Shown one piece after another: positions 1 to 5,017 of a DNA stretch of 5,017 nucleotides. Positions within the stretch are counted from its first letter, which is position 1; the number at the start of each line of letters is the position of its first letter. The notes below the pieces were generated by a model. It saw nothing but the letters and a program-made list of their open reading frames with translations, was not told the origin of the DNA and ran no database searches. The stretch is from an uncultured Oscillospiraceae bacterium (GTDB lineage: Bacteria > Bacillota > Clostridia > Oscillospirales > Oscillospiraceae): positions 1 to 5,017 of the forward strand of contig CAADVN010000148.1 of assembly GCA_900752445.1 (NCBI GenBank), written 5' to 3'. The translations under genes and the position numbers were made by a program.

Positions 1-40
1 CGGGGGGGGGCGCGCCCCTGGGGGGGGGGCCGGGGGGGGC
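1..40. other. Poly-G low-complexity stretch at window edge, probable sequence artefact
   Basis: Three G homopolymers of 9, 10 and 8 bases (2-10, 20-29, 32-39) are separated by only a few C-rich bases. The coaX frame stays open through them but translates to a Gly/Pro/Ala string. The family normally has a conserved segment with an Ala-Asp-Arg-type motif just before the phosphate-binding DxGTATT motif, and it is absent here. From about position 40 the translation becomes sensible. The likely explanation is poor base calls at a contig end, for example the poly-G error of two-colour sequencing. True low-complexity DNA is less likely. Confidence 0.7.
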
Positions 41-479
41 GCGGGCCGCGCAGGAGCCGCCGGTCATCATCATCGACATGGGCACGGCGACGACCATCAC
101 GGTCATCGGCCCGAACGCGCGCCTGCTCGGCGGCGCGATAATCCCCGGCGCGGCGGTCTCGCTCGAGGCGCTCTCGAACGCGGCCTCGCTGCTGCCGCGC
201 ATCTCGCTCGACGCGCCGAAGCGGGCCATAGGCTCGGGCACGATAGAGTGCATGAAATCCGGCGCGGTATTCGGCGCGGCCTGCGCCATAGACGGCATGA
301 TAGAGCGCATGGAGGCGGAGCTCGGCGGCAGGGCCGCGCTCGTCGCGACGGGCGGGCTGGCCGGGAGGATAATCCCCTACTGCCGGCACGATATCGAGAT
401 AGACGACTACATGCTCCTGCGGGGTCTCTCGCTCATCTGGCAGCGGAACCGCAGGGAGCGCCGCCGTGAGGCGAAATAA
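1..479 (+). CDS. coaX: Type III pantothenate kinase CoaX, 3' partial gene
   Basis: CoaX phosphorylates pantothenate with ATP in the cytosol, the first committed step of coenzyme A synthesis. It belongs to the ASKHA (acetate/sugar kinase-Hsc70-actin) fold and is typically about 255 residues, so roughly the C-terminal 60% is present. The frame is open to the left edge (first full codon at 3), so the ATG at 78 is internal and not the start. Visible family motifs are DMGTATT at 75-95 (phosphate-binding loop with the conserved Asp), GGAIIPG at 129-149, a helix with SG and IDGMIERM around 234-315, and the second phosphate-binding motif TGGLAG at 348-365. The C-terminus matches the usual pattern, with DDYMLLRGL near 400-432. 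The Gly/Pro-rich beginning before about 40 is probably sequencing error. A Rho-independent terminator lies 22 bases past the stop, so this is probably the last gene of its transcript. Identity is secure; only the 5' part is missing. Confidence 0.93.
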   Translation, partial: GGGAPLGGGPGGARAAQEPPVIIIDMGTATTITVIGPNARLLGGAIIPGAAVSLEALSNAASLLPRISLDAPKRAIGSGTIECMKSGAVFGAACAIDGMIERMEAELGGRAALVATGGLAGRIIPYCRHDIEIDDYMLLRGLSLIWQRNRRERRREAK

Positions 480-501
480 GCTCCTCCCGCATAAGATGCA
501 G

Positions 502-539
502 AAGGGACGACAGGCGAGCCTGGCCTGCCGTCCCTTTTT
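502..539 (+). terminator. Rho-independent terminator downstream of coaX
   Basis: The arms GGGACGACAGGC (504-515) and GCCTGCCGTCCC (523-534) form a 12-bp stem with a single A-C mismatch and a 7-base loop. Two A-T pairs (502-503 with 535-536) extend it, and a run of five T begins at 535. An outer GCAG/CTGC pair (498-501, 540-543) could lengthen the structure. The T run is on the plus strand only, so it ends coaX transcription. It sits just 15 bases before the ZIP start codon, so the ZIP gene depends on read-through or on a promoter I cannot place. Confidence 0.9.
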
Positions 540-554
540 CTGCAAGTGGGAGTG

Positions 555-1352
555 ATGCAATTGGTCTTGTGGTTTCTTGGCCTGCCGCACACGCTGCAGG
601 CGCTTATCGCGACGATCTTCACCTGGGGCGTTACGGCGCTGGGCGCGGCGTTGGTGTTCTTCTTCAGGTCGATGAACAAGAACGCGCTCGACGCCATGCT
701 GGGCTTTGCGGCGGGCGTCATGACGGCGGCGTCCTTCTGGAGCCTGCTGTCGCCGGCGATAGAGCTGGCGGAGAGCCTCGGGATGAACGTGTGGCTCACG
801 GCGCTCCTGGGCTTTCTCGGCGGCGGGGCGCTGCTCTTTCTGGGCGACCGGCTCTGGGAGCGGCTCGAAAAGCGCGAGAACGGCTCGAGCCGCCGCCGGG
901 CGCTGATGCTCATGTCGAGCATAACCCTGCACAACATACCGGAGGGCCTGTCGATAGGCGTGGCCTTCGGCTCCCTGGCCTACGGGCTGGAGGGCGCGAC
1001 GCCCGCCGCGGCCTGCCTGCTGGCGATGGGCATAGGCATACAGAACCTGCCCGAGGGCACGGCGGTGAGCGTGCCGCTCCGGCGCGAGGGCATGAGCCGG
1101 GGCCGGGCCTTCTTCCTGGGGCAGCTGAGCGGCATAGTCGAGCCGATGGCCGGGGTGCTCGGCGCGCTGCTCGTGCTGAAGGTGCGGCTGCTGCTGCCAT
1201 ACATGCTGGCCTTCGCCGCCGGGGCCATGATCTACGTCGTGGTCGAGGAGCTCATACCCGAGAGCCAGACGAACAAGCGCAAGGATGTCATGGCGCTCTT
1301 TACGCTCATCGGCTTCTCGGTCATGATGGTGCTGGACGTGGCGCTCGGATAA
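555..1352 (+). CDS. ZIP-family divalent metal transporter, GufA-like
   Basis: This is an inner-membrane transporter expected to import Zn2+ or related divalent cations (Fe, Mn). From the ATG at 555 it is 265 residues with eight predicted helices, roughly 13-37, 45-68, 78-97, 116-139, 148-173, 185-207, 211-234 and 245-264. The metal-site signatures are HNIPEG at 126-131 (helix 4) and QNLPEG at 163-168 (helix 5). E196 in IVEP and E231/E232 in the EELIPE segment probably supply the remaining carboxylates, judging by spacing against the bacterial ZIP structure. The loop before helix 4 (about 98-115) is short, Arg/Glu-rich and has no His cluster, as usual for GufA-type proteins. In-frame GTG codons at 546 and 552 are alternative starts. 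I prefer the ATG because the Met-Gln-Leu start fits family N-termini, although the GGGAG at 548-552 lies unusually close. No clear promoter was found between the coaX terminator and the gene. Metal specificity cannot be read from sequence. Confidence 0.93.
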   Translation: MQLVLWFLGLPHTLQALIATIFTWGVTALGAALVFFFRSMNKNALDAMLGFAAGVMTAASFWSLLSPAIELAESLGMNVWLTALLGFLGGGALLFLGDRLWERLEKRENGSSRRRALMLMSSITLHNIPEGLSIGVAFGSLAYGLEGATPAAACLLAMGIGIQNLPEGTAVSVPLRREGMSRGRAFFLGQLSGIVEPMAGVLGALLVLKVRLLLPYMLAFAAGAMIYVVVEELIPESQTNKRKDVMALFTLIGFSVMMVLDVALG

Positions 1353-1370
1353 AAGTGTACCAAAACTTTC

Positions 1371-1406
1371 CCGGCTGTGGTATGATAGGTGTCATATCAC
1401 AGCCGG
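1371..1406. repeat. 15-bp inverted repeat covering promoter -10 and edge of RBS
   Basis: CCGGCTGTGGTATGA (1371-1385) is complementary to TCATATCACAGCCGG (1392-1406), all Watson-Crick except one G-T position, around a 6-base centre. There is no T run after it, so it is not an intrinsic terminator. The left arm contains the -10-like TATGAT, apart from its last T, which is the first base of the centre. The last two bases of the right arm are the first two of the GGAGG ribosome binding site at 1405-1409. It could be an operator for a dimeric regulator. In a transcript reading through from the ZIP gene it could instead be an RNA hairpin limiting translation. The structure is certain; the role is inferred. 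Confidence 0.6.
1378..1386 (+). promoter_or_regulatory. Candidate extended -10 promoter for the spermidine-synthase-like gene
   Basis: TGG followed by TATGAT (1381-1386, five of six matches to TATAAT) forms an extended -10 (TGn) element. No good -35 box lies 16-18 bases upstream; the region at 1357-1363 matches poorly. Transcription would start near 1393, giving a leader of about 24 bases that carries GGAGG (1405-1409), seven bases before the ATG at 1417. That strong ribosome binding site supports the chosen start of the gene. Confidence 0.5.
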
Positions 1407-1416
1407 AGGTGCTGAT

Positions 1417-3009
1417 ATGGAGAAGAACAGGGAGAAGCCCGCCGTGGGCCGGAAGCTCTTTTTGTACGCGACGGCCTTCTTTTCGGGCATGTCGGTCATG
1501 GCCATAGAGCTGGGGGCGAGCCGCCTGCTCGCGCCGTATTTTTCAAGTTCGCAGATAGTCTGGACGGTCATCATCGGCACCATCATGATAGCCATGGCCA
1601 TAGGCAACGTCTGGGGCGGCAGGGCCGCGGATAAAAACCCCGACCCCGTGCGGCTCTACCGGCGGCTGCTCATAACCGCCGTGTGGACGGCGGCCATACC
1701 CTTCGCGGGACGCTACGTCATAGCGGGCGTGTCGGGCCTGCTGGCGCTCTTTGTGAAGCACAACTTCCTCGTGTGGGCCTCGCTGGGCAGCTGCTTCGCG
1801 CTCTTTGTCGTGCCGCTCATGCTGCTGGGCACCGTCACGCCCTCGCTCATGAAATACGCCACCGAGAGCCTCGATGACAACGGGCGCACGGTGGGCGAGC
1901 TGGAGGCCCTCGGCACCATCGGCAGCATCATCGGCACCTTTCTGCCCACCTTCGTCACCATCCCGGCCGTCGGCACGGCGCGCACCTTCCTCATCTTCGC
2001 CGCCATCCTCGCCGTCATCAGCCTGGGCTTCTTCGCGACGAGGAAGAAATGGGTCGCGCGCAGCGCCGTCGTCGCCGCAGTCATCACGGGCCTCATGTTC
2101 GTACCCTTCAACTACAGCTTCGCCTTCTGGGAGGACGGCCTCACGGTGGAGGACGAGTCCATCTACAACTACCTCCAGGTCAAGGAGACTGACGAGAGCG
2201 TCATCCTCTCGACGAACGTGGCCTTCGGCGTGCAGAGCATAATGATGAAGGAGGGCGGCCTCACGGGCATGTACTACGACTACGCCCTCGCAGCGCCCAT
2301 GATGTCAGAGGACTGTGAGGACGTGCTCATCCTCGGCCTCGGCACGGGCACCTTTGCGAGCCAGTGCCTCAGGTACTTCCCCGGCTGCTCGGTCACGGGC
2401 GTGGAGATAGACGAGAAGATCGTCACCCTCTCGCGCGAGTACTTCGGCCTGCCCGACGAGGTCGAGGCCGTGGTCGGCGATGGGCGCGCCTATCTCACGG
2501 AGTCGGGCATGTACGACGTCATCATGGTAGACGCCTATCAGGATATAACCATACCCTTCCAGATGTCAAGCGTGGAGTTCTTCACCGAGGTGCGCGAGCA
2601 CCTGAACCCCGGCGGCGTCATGGTCGTGAACATGTCCATGCGCTCGGACGCGGAAGGCTCGATAAACGAGTATCTCATGGACACCATCGCCTCGGTCTTC
2701 CCGTACTGCGCCGCGGCGCGGGTCTCGGGCGGCAGCAATCTCGAGCTGTTCGCGACGACGGATGCGGAGGGCTTCGGGCGCCTCGACGCGCGCATAGCGG
2801 CGCTGGACGCGGACGACGCGCTCATGGGCATCATGCCGCGGATACAGTCGGCGCTCGAACCCGTCGAGGGCGGGGACCTCATCCTAACGGACGACAAGGC
2901 CCCCGTGGAGCTGCTGGGCATGAGGGTCCTCGACGAGATGATCTCCACAGAGCTTGAGAGCCTGCGCAGCCAGATAAAAGAAAACGGCATCATGAGCCTG
3001 CTGGGCTGA
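1417..3009 (+). CDS. Membrane-fused spermidine-synthase-like protein
   Basis: This 530-residue protein has two parts. Residues 1-235 carry about seven hydrophobic segments (near 14-33, 46-67, 84-108, 118-138, 165-184, 189-206, 214-231), with the family-typical ELGASRLLAPYF at 31-42 and GGRAADK at 67-73. Residues 240-530 form a Rossmann-type domain of the polyamine aminopropyltransferase family. It has the nucleotide-binding loop GLGTGTF at 307-313, VEID at 329-332 (ribose-contacting acid), GDGRAYL at 354-360, VDAYQD at 371-376 and the C-terminal TDDKAPVELL at 491-500. Classical spermidine synthases use decarboxylated S-adenosylmethionine and putrescine and carry DSSDP and a YHE motif. Here the equivalents are VDAYQD and a YYDY segment near 286-289, so the substrate is uncertain. 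No speD, speA or other polyamine gene is in the window. The start is well supported by GGAGG seven bases upstream. Family membership is secure (often annotated 'fused MFS/spermidine synthase'); activity is not. Confidence 0.88.
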   Translation: MEKNREKPAVGRKLFLYATAFFSGMSVMAIELGASRLLAPYFSSSQIVWTVIIGTIMIAMAIGNVWGGRAADKNPDPVRLYRRLLITAVWTAAIPFAGRYVIAGVSGLLALFVKHNFLVWASLGSCFALFVVPLMLLGTVTPSLMKYATESLDDNGRTVGELEALGTIGSIIGTFLPTFVTIPAVGTARTFLIFAAILAVISLGFFATRKKWVARSAVVAAVITGLMFVPFNYSFAFWEDGLTVEDESIYNYLQVKETDESVILSTNVAFGVQSIMMKEGGLTGMYYDYALAAPMMSEDCEDVLILGLGTGTFASQCLRYFPGCSVTGVEIDEKIVTLSREYFGLPDEVEAVVGDGRAYLTESGMYDVIMVDAYQDITIPFQMSSVEFFTEVREHLNPGGVMVVNMSMRSDAEGSINEYLMDTIASVFPYCAAARVSGGSNLELFATTDAEGFGRLDARIAALDADDALMGIMPRIQSALEPVEGGDLILTDDKAPVELLGMRVLDEMISTELESLRSQIKENGIMSLLG

Positions 3010-3032
3010 GAGGCCCAGGGCAGAACAGCGCG

Positions 3033-3061
3033 TTGCAAGTTTGGCAAAATGGTGTTACAAT
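3033..3061 (+). promoter_or_regulatory. Sigma-70-type promoter of pdxK
   Basis: TTGCAA (3033-3038, -35, four of six matches) and TACAAT (3056-3061, -10, five of six) are separated by the ideal 17 bases. TGT directly before the -10 makes it an extended -10. The predicted transcription start is near 3068, immediately before the ATG at 3069. The element lies in the 59-base gap after the upstream gene, so pdxK is probably transcribed on its own. Confidence 0.75.
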
Positions 3062-3068
3062 GGCGCTT

Positions 3069-3947
3069 ATGGAAAATGTACTGCCAAAACTCAAGAGGAT
3101 AGCCGCCGTGCACGACATCTCCGGTTTTGGGAAGTGTTCGCTCACAGTGGCGCTGCCTGTCGTTTCCGCCACGGGCGTGGAGTGCGCCTGCATGCCCACG
3201 GCGCTCTTTTCGACGCACACGGGCGAGTTCACGGGCTGGACCTTCCGGGACCTCACCGACCAGATGCTGCCCATGGCCCGGCATTGGCACAGCATCGGCA
3301 TGCCCATAGACGGCATCTATTCCGGTTACCTAGCCTCGCCTGCGCAGGTGGAGCTGCTCGGGCATGTCATGGACGAGCTCGCGGGGCCGGAGACTCTCAT
3401 GGTCTGTGACCCGGCCATGGCAGACAATGGGCGCTACTACGCCGGCCTCGGAGACGGGCTGCGCGACGCCTTCAGGGCGCTTTTCGCGCGCGTGGATGTA
3501 GTCACGCCGAATATAACAGAGGCGGCGCTCCTCACAGGAGAGGAGTACCGCCCGGCTCCGCACGACGCAGAGTATATAGACAGATTGTTCCGCGGCCTTG
3601 AGCGTCTCGGGCCCAGGGTAGCCGCCATAACCGGCGTCCACCCCTCGGGAGAGGAGATAGGTACCGTCGTGCGCGACTTCGCCGCGGGCGAGAGCTACAG
3701 CGCCATGTCCCCGGCGCTCGAGGGCGTGTTCTATGGCACGGGCGACATCTTCGCCTCCGCCTTCGCGGCCCTGCTCGTGCGCGGGGCCTCCGCCGGGCAG
3801 GCGCTCGAGGCCGCGAGCGCGCTCGTGCGTGAGAGTATCGAGCGCAGCTTCCGCCGCGATACGCCACGGCCCTGGGGCGTGGATTTCGAGGGCGCCCTGC
3901 CGGCCTACATCCGCCGCGTGGAGGGGATATTCAGCCCTTCCGACTGA
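3069..3947 (+). CDS. pdxK: Pyridoxamine/pyridoxal kinase, PfkB (ribokinase) superfamily
   Basis: The enzyme phosphorylates pyridoxal, pyridoxine or pyridoxamine at the 5' hydroxyl with ATP, salvaging vitamin B6 in the cytosol. From the ATG at 3069 it is 292 residues, close to family length. Motifs are the N-terminal strand and loop KRIAAVHDISGFGKCSLTV (9-27), STHTGEF (48-54), CDPAMADNG (113-121), TPNITEA (146-152) and the catalytic GTGD (223-226), where D226 is the general base. The pattern matches the Firmicutes-type pyridoxamine kinases. Starts at TTG 3033 and ATG 3060 lie on the promoter boxes, so 3069 is the first start compatible with that promoter; no Shine-Dalgarno sequence precedes it. 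The GTG at 3108 has a GAGG nine bases upstream but would remove the first core strand. The 3' end overlaps convergent rsmI by 17 bases. The B6 vitamer preferred is not decidable from sequence. Confidence 0.9.
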   Translation: MENVLPKLKRIAAVHDISGFGKCSLTVALPVVSATGVECACMPTALFSTHTGEFTGWTFRDLTDQMLPMARHWHSIGMPIDGIYSGYLASPAQVELLGHVMDELAGPETLMVCDPAMADNGRYYAGLGDGLRDAFRALFARVDVVTPNITEAALLTGEEYRPAPHDAEYIDRLFRGLERLGPRVAAITGVHPSGEEIGTVVRDFAAGESYSAMSPALEGVFYGTGDIFASAFAALLVRGASAGQALEAASALVRESIERSFRRDTPRPWGVDFEGALPAYIRRVEGIFSPSD

Positions 3948-4767
3948 GCGCGAGCTCGTAGAGCTCGTTTTTTGAATACCCGGTATCAGCCGCAGCGAGC
4001 TTCGCCGCCTCCTTCAGGGAGCGGCCCTCGCTGCGGTAGTATTTTACCCGCTCGAGCGCCGCCTCCGACGTTGGCCTCTCCTCCGCCCGCTCCGGCGCGC
4101 CCTCGACGATGAGGACGAACTCGCCGCGCGGCGGCTCCGCCTCGTAGACCCTTACCGCCTCGCCAAGGGTCGTGCGCAAGACCTCCTCGTGCAGCTTCGT
4201 GAGCTCCCGGCAGAGCGAGACGCGGCGCTCCGGCCCGAAGGCCGCCGCGAGGTCTGAAAGCGTCTTCTGCAGCTTGTGCGGGGCCTCATAGAATATCATG
4301 GTCCGATGTTCGCCGCGCAGGGAGTCCAGGTGCTCCTCGCGGCTCTTTTTCGAGGTGGACAGAAAGCCCTCAAAGCAAAACCTGCCCGCCGGCAGGGCGG
4401 AGAGCGCCAACGCCGTCACGGCGGCGCAGGGGCCGGGCACGCAGCTTATCTCTATGCCCGCCTGCGCGCAGGCTGCGGCCAGGTCCTCGCCCGGGTCGGA
4501 GACGATGGGCATGCCCGCGTCCGTCACGAGGGCGCAGCTCTCGCCGGAGAGTATGCGCTCGACTATGCGCTCGCCGCTGCGCTCTTTGTTGTGCTGATAG
4601 TAGCTCACGAGAGGCTTCGTGATGCCGAAGTGGTTCAGGAGCTTTAGCGTCACGCGCGTGTCCTCGGCAGCTATAAAGTCAGCCTCCTCGAGCGTGCGCC
4701 TTGCCCTGGGCGAGAGATCGCCGAGGTTGCCTATGGGCGTGCCTACGAGTGTAAGTTTTCCGGCCAT
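3931..4767 (-). CDS. rsmI: 16S rRNA (cytidine(1402)-2'-O)-methyltransferase RsmI
   Basis: RsmI uses S-adenosylmethionine to methylate the 2' hydroxyl of C1402 in 16S rRNA, in the decoding centre of the small subunit. The protein is 278 residues, normal for the tetrapyrrole-methylase-fold family. Motifs in order are GTPIGNLGD (9-17), AEDTR (34-38), TDAGMPIVSDPG (82-93), VPGPCA (110-115), FEGF (132-135), YEAPHK (160-165), CRELTKLHEE (186-195) and RGEFVLIVEG (214-223). A C-terminal helical part (about 232-278) ends in the usual KNELYELAL. The start ATG (4767-4765) shares its A with the TGA stop of trmN6. It has a strong ribosome binding site, GGGAGGG on the minus strand (4780-4774), six bases upstream. 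It is therefore the second gene of an operon. The last codons overlap the end of pdxK, and its 3' coding part contains the plus-strand terminator of pdxK. No terminator of its own is visible. Confidence 0.96.
   Translation of the reverse strand: MAGKLTLVGTPIGNLGDLSPRARRTLEEADFIAAEDTRVTLKLLNHFGITKPLVSYYQHNKERSGERIVERILSGESCALVTDAGMPIVSDPGEDLAAACAQAGIEISCVPGPCAAVTALALSALPAGRFCFEGFLSTSKKSREEHLDSLRGEHRTMIFYEAPHKLQKTLSDLAAAFGPERRVSLCRELTKLHEEVLRTTLGEAVRVYEAEPPRGEFVLIVEGAPERAEERPTSEAALERVKYYRSEGRSLKEAAKLAAADTGYSKNELYELALSRKG
3950..3973 (+). terminator. Rho-independent terminator of pdxK, inside rsmI
   Basis: CGAGCTC (3951-3957) and GAGCTCG (3961-3967) form a perfect 7-bp stem with a GTA loop. A G-U pair (3950 with 3968) can extend it, and six T follow at 3968-3973. 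It starts three bases after the pdxK stop. On the minus strand the same DNA encodes the Glu-Leu-Tyr-Glu-Leu near the RsmI C-terminus. The T run favours termination of plus-strand transcripts only. Confidence 0.75.
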
Positions 4768-5017
4768 CAGATACCCTCCCTGTGATATATGCGGCGGATC
4801 TCCGCCGTGTCGCGCCCGTCCGGGCCGGTCAGTATGAGCGGGGCCAGCACATCAAGACCGGGCCTTGCGCCCTTCCTGCCCTCGGCGAGGACTAGGCTGG
4901 GGGCCTTTTCGGCCCTGTGCTGTACGAAGCGCAGGCGCTTGGGCTCCAGCCCCGCGGCGGACATGGCGGTCAGGAGCTCCGCCAGCCGCCCCGGCCCGTG
5001 CACAAAGCAGAAAAGCC
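4767..5017 (-). CDS. trmN6: tRNA1(Val) (adenine(37)-N6)-methyltransferase TrmN6 (YfiC-like), C-terminal part
   Basis: Only about the last 83 codons are present; the frame is open to the right edge, and the GTG at 5003 is internal, not the start. TrmN6 transfers a methyl group from S-adenosylmethionine to N6 of adenine 37 in the tRNA1(Val) anticodon loop. The catalytic NPPY motif and nucleotide-binding loop lie upstream of this fragment, outside the window. What is visible fits the family C-terminus: a helix with GRLAELLTAM, then PKRLRFVQH, a strand with PSLVLAEGRKG (variable charged, Gly-containing segment), and a closing PLILTGPDG and AEIRRIYH. The stop overlaps the rsmI start by one base. 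Adjacency to rsmI is the usual arrangement in Bacillota (yabB-yazA-yabC region of Bacillus); here no GIY-YIG gene lies between. The assignment rests on C-terminal similarity plus context, so the exact methyltransferase subfamily is slightly less sure than the other genes. Confidence 0.82.
   Translation of the reverse strand, partial: LFCFVHGPGRLAELLTAMSAAGLEPKRLRFVQHRAEKAPSLVLAEGRKGARPGLDVLAPLILTGPDGRDTAEIRRIYHREGI
4774..4780 (-). promoter_or_regulatory. Ribosome binding site of rsmI, inside trmN6
   Basis: GGGAGGG on the minus strand lies six bases before the rsmI ATG and within the last codons of trmN6 (the Arg-Glu-Gly-Ile end). It fixes the rsmI start. Together with the TGATG stop/start overlap, it points to translational coupling of the two genes. 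Confidence 0.8.

Noticed and set aside
569..1507. 312-codon plus-strand open frame overlapping the ZIP gene
   Set aside because: It is an Arg/Ala/Gly-rich translation typical of an alternative frame in GC-rich DNA. It overlaps a well-supported ZIP gene and shows no family motif.
1874..2957. Two plus-strand open frames (1874-2242 and 2364-2957) that might suggest a second gene or frameshift inside the spermidine-synthase-like gene
   Set aside because: The main frame is intact from 1417 to 3009 with motifs in order throughout. The alternatives are Ser/Arg- or Arg/Gly-rich shadows.
2998..3023. Stem-loop around the stop codon at 3007-3009 (CTGGGC at 3001-3006 with GCCCAG at 3013-3018) as a terminator
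   Set aside because: The perfect stem is only 6 bp, with a possible interrupted extension, and no T run follows it, so an intrinsic terminator is not supported.
3093..3110. GTG at 3108 as the pdxK start, with AAGAGGA upstream
   Set aside because: The spacing is plausible, but this start would delete the Lys-Arg-Ile-Ala-Ala strand conserved at the N-terminus. The AAGAGGA is explained by the Lys-Arg codons.
2538..3290. 250-codon minus-strand open frame across the end of the spermidine-synthase-like gene and the start of pdxK
   Set aside because: It lies antisense to two confirmed genes and across the pdxK promoter, and its Ser/Arg/Met-rich translation has no recognisable domain.
4276..4647. 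Plus-strand open frames antisense to rsmI
   Set aside because: They are shadows of rsmI, which has every expected motif and a strong ribosome binding site on the minus strand.
1..5017. A novel multi-gene defence, mobile or biosynthetic system
   Set aside because: All six genes belong to known families, and I saw no transposase, integrase, toxin pair, direct-repeat array or RNA gene.

Overview
The window comes from a GC-rich bacterium, most likely a high-GC member of the Clostridia/Bacillota. This is an inference from gene content (type III pantothenate kinase, a GufA-like ZIP transporter, a membrane-fused spermidine-synthase-like protein, a Firmicutes-type pyridoxamine kinase, and a trmN6-rsmI pair) and from frequent ATA isoleucine codons despite high GC. 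No marker gene settles the taxon. The window looks like the start of a contig: roughly the first 40 bases contain three long G homopolymers that do not resemble real coding sequence.

Layout, left to right. Positions 1-479 (+) hold the 3' part of coaX, which encodes type III pantothenate kinase, the first step of coenzyme A synthesis. A clear Rho-independent terminator follows (502-539). Positions 555-1352 (+) encode a complete eight-helix ZIP-family metal transporter. After a 64-base gap containing a 15-bp palindrome, a -10-like element and a strong ribosome binding site, 1417-3009 (+) encodes a 530-residue protein: seven predicted membrane segments followed by a cytosolic spermidine-synthase-like methyltransferase-fold domain. 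A well-formed sigma-70-type promoter (3033-3061) then precedes a pyridoxamine/pyridoxal kinase gene (3069-3947, +). On the opposite strand and convergent with it are rsmI (4767-3931, 16S rRNA C1402 2'-O-methyltransferase) and, running off the right edge, the C-terminal part of trmN6 (tRNA1(Val) A37 N6-methyltransferase). These last two overlap by one base (TGATG) and are probably cotranslated.

The plus-strand genes look like separate housekeeping or transport units, each with its own signals, not one pathway. CoaX and PdxK both belong to cofactor metabolism, and the minus-strand pair to RNA modification. The pdxK and rsmI genes overlap tail to tail by 17 bases, and the probable pdxK terminator lies inside the rsmI coding sequence.

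I found no mobile element, CRISPR array, tRNA, rRNA or obviously new multi-gene system. The items most worth a second look are the palindrome covering the promoter and ribosome binding site of the spermidine-synthase-like gene, that protein's non-canonical active site, the possibly leaderless pdxK mRNA, and the terminator embedded in rsmI.
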